A DNA stretch of 64,000 nucleotides, from positions 310,001 to 374,000 of the forward strand of contig CAJFCJ010000031.1 of assembly GCA_904063045.1 (NCBI GenBank). The letters run 5' to 3'. A program made the position numbers and the translations under genes. Origin of the DNA: Dimorphilus gyrociliatus. Taxonomy: Eukaryota; Annelida; Polychaeta; Dinophilidae. Of the stretch, positions 1 to 11,869 are shown one piece after another; position 1 is the first letter of the stretch, and each line of letters begins with the position of its first letter. The notes below the pieces were generated by a model that was not told where the DNA came from, did not search any database, and worked only from the letters and a program-made list of their open reading frames with translations.

Positions 1-102
1 ACCGCCATATTAGCAATATTACCGGGTTGGTCTAAAAGACGGGCGGCGCAATAGCCAGCTAACGTTGTGACAAGAGCAGCTACTAGAGATCGTATTCCTG
101 AC
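1..102 (-). CDS. Possible partial exon at window edge, unknown gene
   Basis: On the minus strand about 100 bases are open from a possible acceptor (cgtcag at about 102) to the window edge. They give a hydrophobic, Ala/Leu-rich peptide with the segments LVAALVTTLAGYCAARLL and QPGNIANMA. The plus strand is closed in all three frames here. The acceptor lacks a good pyrimidine tract and I do not recognise the family. The gene would continue to the left of the window. The call rests only on the open frame and on amino-acid composition. Confidence 0.3.
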
Positions 103-214
103 GCTTTTTACATTTTCCTATTTCTATTATTAGTTGTAATGTTTTATCTTTAAAAGATAAATATACGTGTGTATTTGAAATGACAAAAATTGGGCTAACA
201 AAGTCTGCAATACG

Positions 215-382
215 ATGCCTTATTGTTTTTCCGCAGTAAAGCTTTTAAGTTTAACTGCTGTTAGTTTATTCTTTTATGGTATCAATCATAAAAAAACCCC
301 AGATATTTTCATATTATTAGGACTATTCTCAATATGCTTTGTTATTTTCCTTTTAAATAAATTGCACTTTCAGCCAAATTAA
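215..382 (+). CDS. Possible 55-residue two-helix membrane mini-protein
   Basis: An ATG-to-TAA frame of 55 codons that is too short for usual ORF cut-offs. It has two hydrophobic segments (about residues 9-22, KLLSLTAVSLFFYG, and 31-49, IFILLGLFSICFVIFLL) separated by a polar turn containing NHKKTPD. The end is Lys/His/Gln containing. This looks like a small helical-hairpin membrane protein. I cannot assign a family, and in AT-rich DNA a hydrophobic frame can arise by chance. No introns are needed. It could be an exon of a larger gene, because a ccgcag acceptor-like string lies inside the frame. Confidence 0.35.
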   Translation: MPYCFSAVKLLSLTAVSLFFYGINHKKTPDIFILLGLFSICFVIFLLNKLHFQPN

Positions 383-937
383 ACAACCTTAGGATTAAAT
401 TGTATTAAGACCAATAGATGGCTCTGGTTCATTGATTGTTCGATAGGAGTGTAATTAGTATGCAGAATATTTAATATATATTGTATATATATATACATTA
501 ACATTAAAAAAACAAAAAATTATTATGACGCTTATAACTTATATTAACGTAAAGTAGGTTTTTCTTTACAGGTTTAAATCTGCATGACTTATGACTAGAA
601 GATAAAAATAAAAAGGCTTTAACACGCATATACATATGTATATATATGTAAGAATCACAAATGTAGGCTCAAGGACTCACATATGGAATATATAAACAGC
701 TTCTTAGCCGTATGAAGTTGTGTGTCACGTACAACATCTACAACGATTAACACGCACAATAATTAAATTTGTAAATATTCTTTGACTTAGTTTACATTTT
801 ACAGAAGAGAGAAGAGTTGATTGGGTCTAAAATATATATTCAGAAAGAATTATTCCTCTTTTCCTTGTTTGTTACTCTATATTCTCCTTATTTCCTTCAC
901 ATTTTTACACCTCCAAATTTTATTTTCTTTATCTTGT
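383..937. other. Gene-free stretch, 3' flank of SGSM
   Basis: AT-rich sequence between the mini-ORF stop and the SGSM stop codon. It holds short TA tracts near 477-495 and 629-648 and pyrimidine-rich sequence at 850-935 that probably belongs to the SGSM 3' UTR. I see no RNA gene and no convincing exon. Confidence 0.5.
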
Positions 938-3900
938 TCATTTATTCTCTATTAATTCGTGCAATTTCCGAACAAGGTCACGAGCAATAGACAAAACTTC
1001 CTTGGCATTGTGCCTTTCAGCCATTTCTGTAAATAAAATAAGAAGGAAATAATGAAAGCTATATGCCTACGAAAAATTATTCTATTTTTTCCATCACGAT
1101 CTGAAAAATAATAAAAACTTACCGTTAAAGAATTTTATAATATCTGTAAAGTCCATATTATTATCGAGTATAATACCCCTGTAAGTTTGAACTAGAGCCA
1201 AGGCAATAAATGAGACAAAATGTTTAGAGCTTATATGCGCTGCTGCCCAAATTGTTTCCCAAACGCTAAAAATATCTTCATAAACGAGTTCTATAGGAAA
1301 GATAATAAAATAAGAACATTAATTATCTTTGTTATATGATTATAAACGAAATTTATTAAATAGATTCTAAAATCGAAATATAATGTAACTAACCCCTTTT
1401 GAAGTCTAATAGAAACCATCTGTAGCAGAAGTAAAAGTGGGTATAATCACCATTATGATGCATGTGTTCGAAAAGTTCGGAATCTAAAATCTGTTAGGAA
1501 GATTTAAACTTGCTCTATAAGAGGGAAGATGTTCGTTTTTTTTTTTAAAATAAATAATTACCTGTATAAGGGAACGCATATTAGCGAGATGTTGATCCAT
1601 TGCAATTCCATGAGGGAAATTTGCAGACATTCTCTTCATTAGTTCGCAAAAGCAACTATATGTTAGTTCTTCATCGTCTAGCACAACAAGAAGAGGTGCT
1701 ACCAAATCGCACATTCCCTGAACGTAACCCACGTCTAAACGCTCCCATACATATGTACACATAATATTACGCAGCTTATCTAAATTGACAGATGTTGAAA
1801 AATAGGGATAGTTTCTGTCGCAACGTTGTACATCCTTATCTATTCGATGCCAATTAAGAGCAACATTTTCCAACATAGCTCCTGAATAAACACCACCATT
1901 TGACGCTGGTGACGTAGGTGTAGAGTGTGGAGTTTGGGTAGCAGGCGGCAGTAATGGGGGTGGTGAACCTAATGAAGTAGGCCGATCTACAGACATCTCA
2001 GATTCAGGACACTCAACCAGCGGTGATTGCTTAGAAGCACCAGTTGATGGTTCCGCGTCATCAACACTTTCAAACACGTCATTCGACAAGCTGGAATCAT
2101 TCCTGACTAGAGTCAACGAATCATTTATATGTGGGTTTGCCAATTTGGCCATGCTAGCTGCCATTAACTCTTTATCTCGTTGGCGAACAATAGCCTCAAC
2201 GGCTAACCATTGTGACATTACATTTTCGTAATGATCTTTCATTTGTCTATCTCTCTCTTTTCTCTCTTCTCGACTAGATCCAGGTGAATAATGCTCAAGT
2301 AAATATGGCCATACCTCCTTCCTAATATTGTGATCGCAACCGCCGTAATAAATTAACTTATGAATGTCATGTATGTTCTCCTCGGGAATGCCATTTCCAT
2401 CTAAACAGGCCAATCTCTTCCAATTCTCTTCTGATAGATGGCCATTTTCATCCGACCCTACTAATATTGGATTGACAAGACCAGTTAAATGTGTTCGAAC
2501 CGTTTTTAAATGCCTGCAATGAGCCAACCATCCGTAAAAGGCTCTCGATATTATCTGTTTTTTCATTGTATCGCAGAGCTGTTTGACAGCTTCCTCATGC
2601 TGCTGTTGTTGTTCCTTTTGCTTTTGTAAGATTTCACTATCGCTAAGAGTACCATCACTAGATACACTCCACCATTTACCATCACTGTGTTGTCTACTAT
2701 TTGGTGGAGGGAAAGGGAATGCGGTTGAATGCGACAATTTTGGTTTTGTTTCAAGTAGGTCAGCAGCTGTTAGGTGAACATTACAAAACAAACTATAAAT
2801 AACGAAATAACCGTCAATTTTTTTGCTAAATTAGAGCGCAAAGGGGGGAAATACATTAAAAAGTATATAATTTAACTTTCGATCAATACTTACTACTACA
2901 AATAGGCCTTGACGTAGAGACAATTCTGAAAACATAATCCGTTGATTCGTCATCTTGTGATTGAAAGTCTTCACATATTGAAAGTGGAGAATTACGACTT
3001 GCTTTACGTTTCATTTTAGGGAACACTTTACCTATGAAATATATTCCTTGTTAAACATCTTCGCTAAAATACTAAATTTCATTATGCCTACTGACTATAT
3101 ACTACAGTATAATAATCTTACCTTTACCTCTTTGTGACCATAATGGTGGATCTAATCTGCCGTTCGGTAGTAAACCATTTTCAAGACAAGAAAGAAATGC
3201 CAATAAATGACCACCTTTGGGAAAATGGATAGGAGGCCTTTGCACTCCATCTTGTCCAACTAAGACAATTGTTCCTCCAGTATCCTCTGATTCAGTATAA
3301 AAAGTACTTTTAATAATATACAGTACAGAACAATCAACTCTTATAACAACTTACGCTTTTGATGGCAATGTAGATAGACAATATCATCTACAAATATATT
3401 CACAGCATAGTCCCAAAGGACGCTGTTATTTCGTTCAGCATCATCGGTAGAATTTCCGTTTTCTTTATGATTACCATTTGTGGAATTGGCTGTTGCCATT
3501 GTCCCACATCCGTTCATTAATTGATTCGGAGTCCATTTTATGCATAGACCATCACCCGACTGATGGAGAGACAAATATCCAGGTAGCTTTTCATTTTCAA
3601 CCTTCTAAAAGATACTCATGATACAACTATTCCCAAAAATAATCGATAAAAATCTTTTTTTTTTTTTTTTTTTTTTTTTTAATACAAAAAATGAATCTAA
3701 TTACCGCTTGAACGTATACATTATTCTTCCCGTAGAGCAATGTTGATTTGGAATTTTGATGAAGGCTTTCGACGTAGTCTTTCGCGGATAATGGAACGCT
3801 CCGCATACTCTCTTCGCTACTTGAACTTGTGTTTCTGCGTACATGTAAACTTGGACGCTTAGGGGAGTCTTGTTTACTTAAATGCTTAGGCTTAACAGCA

Positions 3901-4760
3901 TTGGAGTGTATTCGGTGACGCTGAACTAATTCATCAGCTGGTGGATCGGTCCAGTAATGATCTGGAGTTTTCATCTTTGTATAATCAAGGGCACAAGGTC
4001 CCACCAACAGTGATCCGACAATTGGGCCGTCAACTGGATTAGCCATAAGAGCATCCTTCTCATAATATTTGCTAACAGGTATAAACAGGAATTAAATATA
4101 CTAATGCAGGATGTTTAATAAAGCCGTATTGTTACCTATTATTCTCTGATAAATGGGAAACAATCTTTGCTAATTGCTTCTCGAACAAAGCAATACGAAT
4201 CCATAAATACTTCACTGGATTAGCTGCTTGATTGCGACCTTGCATCAATGATCGATTATTTGATTTCCTGTTTATAAATATAAATGAATGATGCCCATAT
4301 ATTGAGTGGAAAGTTATAAATAATTTAATAAATATATTTAACCTACCCGCTTTCGTATTCTGCCAATGCTTTTGAAACGATTGTAGCAGGTTCGAATGTC
4401 CGACTTAATTTGGAGAGAAGCGCTTGTGTATTAGAACTATTCTTGAATAAACCTAAGGCACGCTTCCGAAGTCCTTGTTGGATACAAACTTCAACAGCAC
4501 CACATAACGATGTAATAGAACTGCTTTCTTCATGCACGAACTTTCTGGTTACAGCTTCCTCCATAATTTGTTTAACCTTATGTAACGAAAATTCTAATGC
4601 AATCGAACGCATATCTTGCAAATGCTTACGGTCTTACCTCTTTCTTCACGTTAGCAAGGAGTCTTTTGTGGATTTCCTCCATTTGTTCTGTTGTATCTAC
4701 AAAAATAAATAATTGTTCGAAAGCAAATTAGATGAAGACCATTAATTTCATACCAGTCAT
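938..4760 (-). CDS. SGSM: Small G protein signalling modulator (RUN-TBC), SGSM1/2-like
   Basis: Multi-exon gene. RUN-TBC proteins of the SGSM family bind RAP and RAB GTPases and are proposed to act as Rab GAPs on endomembranes. Exon 1 is 7 nt (M-T, 4754-4760), spliced to an exon encoding [14 protein letters not shown]. The next exon (4347-4576) starts the RUN domain ([17 protein letters not shown]). It is followed by the family-typical [21 protein letters not shown] near 3980, a PH-like RAP-binding region ([16 protein letters not shown]; 3120-3600) and the TBC domain (about 1000-2500). The catalytic TBC motifs are present: the Arg-finger IDKDVQR and the Gln-finger YVQGMCDL, split by a long acidic/Pro-rich insert as usual for the family. 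The last exon ends [18 protein letters not shown]...LIENK, matching the family C-terminus. Several introns are under 100 bp. Confidence in the family is high; SGSM1 and SGSM2 cannot be told apart by eye. Confidence 0.92.
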
Positions 4761-5196
4761 TTCCCCTTTAATCGCTAATCAATCGTCAAAGATATAATCA
4801 GTTAATTGGTTAAATTATTTAATAATAAAAAGCTAAGTTTGGTTCATTTTGGGAACATTCTGCGCCGCCATCTGTTCGTTTACTACAGACGACACAAATT
4901 TTCATAATCTTGTAGGAAACAGCAGGATTGATCGATATAAAAATCAAGACCGCAGCAATTAGACTGGTTCTAGATACTAAATTAACCCAACCAGCCCAAT
5001 TCTATGAATCGTCTGCTCGAATTTACTACTGGGTAGAGTTTGTAAAATTAAGTTTGTATTTCTATGGATTCCTACACTTTGAAAGATATAACAACTGAAA
5101 AAGAAGTATTTCTCATCAAAGAGATAGCTATTAGTCAATTTGTGAGATCGATTAACTCCTTCACACTTAAATAAACAACTATTGGTGAGCGGTAAA
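4761..5196. promoter_or_regulatory. Divergent intergenic promoter, SGSM / glycosyltransferase
   Basis: About 436 bp separate the start codons of SGSM (minus) and the glycosyltransferase gene (plus). It contains a GCGCCGCCATCTG block (4863-4875; reverse complement contains ATGGCGG, a YY1-like core). There is no coding potential. Shared use as a promoter is inferred from geometry. Confidence 0.45.
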
Positions 5197-6627
5197 ATGT
5201 TAAGACATCGATGGCGGGCTTTATTATTTTGTACGATTATTCTTTTTGTTTACTTAATTTGGCTAAAAAAGAAAAATCAGGAACAAATAATAACACAACC
5301 TCCAAACACAGTGACAATTACCGAATTTTTAAGTTCTAAAAGTAATAATAATCTAATTGATAATGAAATGGTAGCAGAAGACGATTTAAATCGTTTTAGA
5401 AATCATCTCAAGTCTCATTTTAAAACAAACTCTACAATTATAATGACAATCGTTAACGAAGGCTACGAATCAATGCTGAAAAACTTTTATAAAACCTCAA
5501 TCTTACCTTTTAAATTTCAGCAAGTTTTATTTATTTGCTTATCTAAAAGTATTACTATTAGATGGAGTTTCATTCAACATTCCTGTTTTTTTCTGCCACC
5601 AAACAACAATTTAAATGGTGCTGGTAATTTTGGTACAAATGTTTATTATTCAATTACAAACTTGAAATCTTTGCTTGTATTGGAAACTTTAAAAGGAGGA
5701 TATAGTCTTTTATTCACCGACTTAGATGTTATCATCTTTAAAGATCCATTTCCTTATTTTACGTGTACAAAGTGTGATATCCATATGCAAATGGATCGTG
5801 TTCAACACAATACAGGATTTATGTATATAAAACCAACAAAAGCCAGTATAAACTTTTTCAAAGAACTATGGTCTAATTTTAAGTTGAGTAAGAGAATGTC
5901 ACATGATCAAGGCTACTTCAATGAACTTCTTGAGATAAGAAAGCTTAGAAATCAAAGTCACCTTATCAAAATCAATAAGCTTCCTGTCAAATATTTTACT
6001 TGTGGTACTTATTATTTCAACGAAGATAATAGACAATTCGGAGTTCCTGGTTCGAAAGATACCGTTGTTGTTCATAATAACTATATTGGTTCGATTGCCG
6101 CAAAAATTTATAGATTTAAAGAAAACTTTCTGTGGAGTTTGGATACCAGTGGTTATTACTCATCCAGAGTAACTAAATACATATCATATGGTAATTCTAT
6201 TGACTTTCAAGAAAATAATTATCTAAAAGAAATACAAGCCTTAAAGAATGCAATGAAAATTGGGCAATTATCTAAAAGAGTAGTAATTCTACCAAAGTTT
6301 ACTTGCTGCGCCTGTAAAAAACAGAGAAAATCATGCTCAAATTTTTCAACAAAATGCTCATTATTATCAGTGTTGAATATTGACGCTTTTGATAAGAAAT
6401 TTGCCAACCTGTATAGGGAAAGTACTTTCATTCATAATCCTCTAACCAGAAAATTTGATAAGAGTGATATCATAAATCTTAGTCATGATCAGATGTTCGA
6501 AATATCAAAATATTATAATTATAGTATTGTTCATTTTGATCATCTCTATGGAAAGTTTGACAATTATAATTATACTGATAATCATTTTAAATGCGATAAC
6601 TACGAACAGTGGAATCAGAATTTGTAA
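5197..6627 (+). CDS. Type II membrane glycosyltransferase-like protein (PF03407 type)
   Basis: Intronless gene of 476 codons. I place the start at the ATG at 5197; the frame is open a little further upstream but without an ATG. The N-terminus is a short basic head followed by one membrane helix (about residues 8-23), typical of a Golgi type II enzyme with a lumenal catalytic domain. A DxD-like metal/nucleotide-sugar motif sits in LLFTDLDVIIFKDPFPYF (about 172-189), followed by NTGFMYIKP and SHDQGYFNELL. That order is the signature of nucleotide-diphospho-sugar transferases of the PF03407 type (RRA/RGXT-like in plants, widely expanded in lophotrochozoans). Donor and acceptor sugars cannot be told. 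A Cys-rich patch (CCACKKQRKSC) and many N-glycosylation sequons lie in the C-terminal half. A second intronless member is at 34352-35395. Confidence 0.8.
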   Translation: MLRHRWRALLFCTIILFVYLIWLKKKNQEQIITQPPNTVTITEFLSSKSNNNLIDNEMVAEDDLNRFRNHLKSHFKTNSTIIMTIVNEGYESMLKNFYKTSILPFKFQQVLFICLSKSITIRWSFIQHSCFFLPPNNNLNGAGNFGTNVYYSITNLKSLLVLETLKGGYSLLFTDLDVIIFKDPFPYFTCTKCDIHMQMDRVQHNTGFMYIKPTKASINFFKELWSNFKLSKRMSHDQGYFNELLEIRKLRNQSHLIKINKLPVKYFTCGTYYFNEDNRQFGVPGSKDTVVVHNNYIGSIAAKIYRFKENFLWSLDTSGYYSSRVTKYISYGNSIDFQENNYLKEIQALKNAMKIGQLSKRVVILPKFTCCACKKQRKSCSNFSTKCSLLSVLNIDAFDKKFANLYRESTFIHNPLTRKFDKSDIINLSHDQMFEISKYYNYSIVHFDHLYGKFDNYNYTDNHFKCDNYEQWNQNL

Positions 6628-6998
6628 CTGGTCTTAACATTTTTAATATATTTTCATTAATTTTTATAAATAGCAAATAGTTTTTTTATCTTTCAATATT
6701 TGAACGAGTATTGTAACAACAACAGATTAAATCCTTACCTTTAACGAACATTTCATGATCCGTAAAAAATACAAAAATAATAAATTTCATGTTGGTTTAT
6801 CAAGGTTTTGAGGTAAACGAATTAAATTTAACGGGTGAACCCAAAATTCGTTAAATTCTTTTTAATATTAAATGATATGAAATAAATGACAATCCGAACA
6901 AAAACAAACAAGAGATTGCTTCGGAACTTGTTTGCTATTTGCAAGACTTTAATAGCACCGGTATCCCTTCCTATCAAATGCATATGCTTCAAAATTCA
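6628..6998. other. Convergent 3' intergenic spacer
   Basis: About 370 AT-rich bases between two stop codons on opposite strands; they should hold both 3' UTRs. I see no gene in it. Confidence 0.5.
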
Positions 6999-8528
6999 TT
7001 AATTTACTTCTGATGTATCACCATTTTGAGGTACTGATATAACCTCACATGCTCGCATGTTACGTAATTGTTTTCTATGCTCTTTCTCCATATGATACTC
7101 ATTCACCGGTAATTCCTTACACTATTGAAATGAAATGTCGAAAATATAATAATGAAAATAAAACTATTTTACATGATTAAACCTGTTGAATTAAATAATC
7201 TTCCTTCAGGACTTTGGCAGGTGGGGATCTTAGTTTGGAGAGAATATCGAATTTATTGGTACACGCTTTTAAAACATCATTGGGTAAACACTCCTTTATA
7301 AGTACTAAAGCAACTCGAAACAAAACTTTAACGCCTTCGCAAAAGAACATATCCCAAATACGTTCACAAGTTGGCCAAGGGAAAGTTCTAGTAAAAAGGC
7401 ACATAAACCATTCAATCATAAATTCTGCAGGTCTCACATCCATTGCCTTCTGTTAGTTGTTAATTAAAACAAAGAGATTGTAATTATCTTAAATAAAATA
7501 TATTTGATAATGCGACGTACCATTTTTTTGGACGCTTTCGGATGTACATATTTAATGAGATTCATAAGGATTTCTGCGTCGAGACGTAGAGTTCGTAAAC
7601 CATCGTCGAAATAACCACAAATGTATTGGTCGCAAATTCGAATAAGTGTCCAAAATGCCTCATGCTCTGGCATATGCATTAAAAGGAAAGCAGCAACTGG
7701 TCCTTGGCCTTGACAATAGCCAGTTCTGGGACGAGCATTAGTAAAAGCGATGAGGACATTTGCCAAACTTTCTTGGCCTAGATTGCTCTTGCCATTTTCA
7801 TAGAACAGTTTATTATTAGGAAACTGTCGTCCAACATCTTGTTTTATTTCCATTACGACTTCAGGATTAGTATTGGCCGTGAGATAGTGCTAGAACAAGA
7901 AAATTGACTGTAAGATAGACTTCAAATTTCATTGGATAACAAAGGAAAATAACGCACATTATACATCTTATAAGCTGCATCTTTGTCTTCCTTATAACTC
8001 TCAAAGTTTTCTTCAGTACCAAAACGAATACGAATAGATTCATTATCACTTTTACATAAATGTTGCCAGGCTCTTGCTCGTAGTGAGAACGGTATACCTT
8101 TACGGCATCTTTTTCGAATCTGTTATGACATGCTTAGTTGTAAATTATATCATAAACCAAATAAGTCATACATACCAAAGGGAAACGACGCTCAATTGTT
8201 CTATCCCATTTACCAATCATCTTTAGCCATTTATTTTCCCGCTTACGTAATTTCTTAGTATCTTTAATTGATCTGAAAAGTTTGCAGAATTAAATATTGA
8301 ATATTTACAAAGTTATTAAATAAGCATTTGAAGTATATCTTCTGCTTGGTTGAAAATCTTGTTAATATCTCGATAGAACTGAAACAGAGTTACAGACATT
8401 GATGCTTACATTTGTCGATGATGATACTGTGAACAATCTGATCGAAAGCCCAACATGTCATGATGAGTCTCAGATGGAGCTGGAGGTTCCTCTTCCATGC
8501 AAAACGAATTTCCATTTGGTGTTGTCAT
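6999..8528 (-). CDS. TBC1D10: TBC1D10-type Rab GTPase-activating protein
   Basis: Multi-exon gene starting at the ATG whose first base is 8528 (MTTPNGNSFCMEEEPPAP) and ending TSEVN-stop at 6999. The TBC domain is complete. It has IKQDVGRQFP with the catalytic Arg finger, GYCQGQGPVAAFLLMHMP with the Gln finger, and EWFMCLFTRTFPWPTCERIWDMFF-like text that is characteristic of the TBC1D10/EPI64 group (Rab35, Rab27 and Rab8 GAPs at the plasma membrane and microvilli in vertebrates). The last exon joins in phase after LIQQ (CKELPVNEYHMEKEHRKQ). The protein is shorter than mammalian TBC1D10A, and a C-terminal PDZ ligand of the EPI64 kind (DTYL) is not present; the end is EVN. Which Rab it acts on is unknown. 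Confidence 0.88.
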
Positions 8529-9989
8529 ATTCTAATTCTTTAAATTGAAAACATATAATTGTCTGTAATTACAGTTGTAAGGCTGTCCCACCTAATATTA
8601 CAACCGAAAAATATATACAGTTCCAGTTCTAAAAAATTTGAGACTCGATGCTCCACGTGATGTTTTCTCTGCGATAATTCGTCGCTGAATGCCAACCTCC
8701 TTCGTTCTTACCAGTTTATACTGTATGTTCAGGTTGTTTTACCTAAATTTTGCCGCTGAAATGTTCAAAACTAAAATATAGAATTTCATGATATATTGGA
8801 TTATCACAGAAGATTTTCCATAAAAATTATGATAGTCAATCACAGTTAGTATTACTTTAATATAAATTGCTGCTTGTAATACTTGATCCTTCGATTAGAC
8901 ACTAAAAATATGATTATAAAATTATCTTCCTGACGACTGAAAAACTCAATTTTTACTTAACTACTCAATTTTGTTTATCGCTCTTTTAAACATTCATCGC
9001 TTGAAATTAGTACATAAACATATCTTAATAAACAAGTAAACAATTTTTTAGTACTCTATATAAAAAATGATCTAAATTGTATCCAACTGTACCAGTCTTT
9101 TCCAGCTTTCTTTTCACGATTCTTTCAACTTTTAGTTAAATATTTTATTAAAATAGATATTTCATAAAACAAACAATGAAAAAAAATGTTAAGAAAGCAT
9201 ACAGAAATATAAAAAATGGAGTATTTAATGAAATAAACAAGAAAAATGTCTAGAAAATATCAATTTCTTTTACAAATAATAATTTCTAAATGCATATTAA
9301 AAAATAGATAAAAATTTGAATTGAATAATTTGTATATAACTATGTCTTGACTGATTTTTATAATGGATATCTATTTTATGAGCCTAGAATTTGCCGTTGT
9401 CTTAAACAAACTTTCTATTAGCCAAAATGACGTGAAATTTCTATTTTTACATATTCAAATAAAGTTTAAAATACGTAATATTCAAATTTCATTCAATTTA
9501 TACAACAGAAATCCATGTTTGTTGAATCTAGCATTCTGGTGTTTATTTTTAGCATAGAAACATCTTCAGTTATCTCCCTTCACGAAAATAACAAATTTTA
9601 ATCATGTTAATAAGTTCATAATTTTTTTTAAAAGATAAACTAATAAAAAATTGTTGAGTAATACAACTGAAAATAATCATATAAATAGTTAAATTTACAA
9701 TTAAAACACGTTTCAATGCTTTTTTAAACAACGAGCTTTTATCCGCCTAAATAAGCACGTGATCATCACTCGTGGTAACGAGGAATATAGGTCTGTGTTT
9801 CGTACTCGGTAAAAAAATCTGTGAAAATATTTTAACGAAAGGAAATTTTAATTTTTTCAAATGTAAAGATATAACACAAATCATATTTACTAAAGAGACG
9901 AAAATACGAATATGAGAATAATATCGTTCTTAGTCGGCCATTTTGACCCCAGCGGTGTAATTGAACAAACTCTGCAGAAAAGTACAAAA
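8529..9989. promoter_or_regulatory. Divergent intergenic region, TBC1D10 / MDH2
   Basis: About 1.46 kb between two start codons pointing away from each other. Most of it is A/T-rich and featureless. Near MDH2 there is an E-box (CACGTGATCATC at about 9758). The open frame at 9363-9557 looks like chance. The regulatory role is inferred from position. Confidence 0.4.
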
Positions 9990-11261
9990 ATGTTGTCACG
10001 TTTCGTATCAGCCAGAAGTTTCCAAGCTTTGTCTGTCTTGGGTCGATCATTCTCGACAACCCAGCAGGTTTATTTGACTTCACTTTTTAGATCAGATGTA
10101 CATAACGTGAATCGGAATAATTAATCTAACCGGGATGTTTTTACACAGGACAGTAACAAAGTGGTGATCCTGGGAGCAAGTGGAGGTATCGGACAGCCAT
10201 TGTCACTTTTAATGAAAGAAAATAAAAGAGTTTCTCACCTCGCTCTTTATGATATTGCCCATACCAAAGGTGTTGCCGCTGACCTTAGTCATATCGCTAC
10301 CCCAGCAAAAGTTACGGGCCATACAGGCCCTGAAGAACTTTCCGCATGTTTACAGGGAGCTGATGTTGTTGTTATTCCTGCTGGCGTACCAAGAAAACCA
10401 GGTAAATAGTTGGACATTTTAACAAAAGGTTATAATAAAACTTCCTTATTGTAGGCATGACTCGTGATGATTTGTTTAATACCAATGCTTCAATCGTCAG
10501 AGATCTGAGTGAAGCTTGCGCAAGAAATTGTCCGGAAGCTGTTCTTTGCATAATTTCGAACCCTGTTAGTTCTTTTTTTTATATTTCATTGAGATTTATT
10601 AAAGATTCAACTTCCTAGGTTAATTCAACCGTTCCTATAGCAAGCGAGGTTTTTAAGAAGGCCGGGGTTCACAACCCTGATAAGATATTTGGTGTGACAA
10701 CTCTTGATGTAGTCAGAGCAAATACTTTTATTGCAGAGGCTAAGAATTTAGATGTCAGCCAAGTTAATGTTCCAGTTGTTGGAGGACACTCTGGAGTAAC
10801 TATTATTCCTTTGGTTTCACAAGCAACCCCAGCTATCTCCTTCCCTTATGTGAGTTAACAATAGTATCTGGTTAACAGTTCAACTTATTGATATTTTATG
10901 TGTCTAGGCGGATCGAGGTCGTATTAGCGAACGCATTCAAAACGCTGGCACAGAGGTTGTTGAGGCAAAGGCTGGCACCGGCTCTGCCACTTTATCTATG
11001 GCATATGCAGGGGCTAAATTTGTTAACTCTATGTTAGGTGCATTAAACGGACAACAAGGTATCGTTGAGTGTGCCTACGTTAAATCTGATGAAACCGAAG
11101 CATCATACTTTGCTACACCTCTACTACTGGGCAAAAAAGGCTTAGAGAAAAATTTGGGATTGGGAAAATTATTGGAATTTGAAGTTGAGCTACTAAAAAA
11201 GGCAATGCCAGAACTTAAAGCTAACATCAAGAAGGGTGAAGACTTTGTTAATGGAAATTAA
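9990..11261 (+). CDS. MDH2: Malate dehydrogenase, mitochondrial
   Basis: Five exons: 9990-10067, 10149-10400, about 10455-10563, about 10619-10853 and about 10908-11261. The enzyme interconverts malate and oxaloacetate with NAD in the TCA cycle and the malate-aspartate shuttle. The N-terminus ([18 protein letters not shown]) is Arg/Ser-rich without acids, as in a mitochondrial targeting peptide. The Rossmann motif [15 protein letters not shown] follows, then VPRKPGMTRDDL (substrate-binding arginines), [20 protein letters not shown] (catalytic Asp) and [13 protein letters not shown] (catalytic His). The end [10 protein letters not shown] is typical of the family. Length is about 340 residues, as in other animals. 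An in-frame ATG further upstream (from 9912) would hide the targeting peptide and is not favoured. Confidence 0.97.
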
Positions 11262-11869
11262 AGTAAACAGTCTCGTTTCTGTTCTTATCAGATTATGATG
11301 AAATTGTCCGCCATGATACTAAAACAAAAAAATCCTGTATAGAGACAAAATATACTTTGTGGTAAAAATTGTATAGTTTTAAAGTGTTTAGAGTGTAGTT
11401 ATGCAAAAAACAATCGCCAAATGCCTCATGAGACATCTTACTTTCTAAAAGTTATTAAGGCATCAAATCTCTATTCTTCAACATGCAATACAAGTTTAAA
11501 TATTTCAATTTTAAATGTTGATTTCTTTCCTCCCCTAATCGTCGTTCAAATTCAAAACCAATGCCACAGTTACCTATAGTCTCCATCATAAGATTATAAT
11601 AATAATGTTGATGTGCATTTTTCACAAAATTCAATAAAATTTATTCTGTATTTAAAACGATCAGTTGATCGCTGCTCTTTAGAAATAACGTATGTTCGAT
11701 AAATTTCTCAGAAGACTATCTTTAAAATTAACATGACATACTTCTATGATTCGAACTGTTGCAGACATAAGAATGTAGCTGGAGTTAGTTAGGTGATTTA
11801 AGCCTAGAATGAGTGTAGCGGAAGTCGTAATCTGATACACTAGCTCCACAAGGCAGTTTGTCGGCAGGT
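11262..11869. other. MDH2 3' UTR with poly(A) signal, then promoter of the next gene
   Basis: AATAAA at 11633-11638 is a good poly(A) signal for MDH2, about 370 bp past its stop. The rest (11650-11869) should hold the promoter and 5' UTR of the orphan secreted-protein gene. No other gene is seen. Confidence 0.55.

Noticed and set aside
9363-9557. 64-codon open frame on the plus strand upstream of MDH2
   Set aside because: AT-rich chance frame with no domain, no splice context and biased Phe/Ile/Asn/Lys composition.
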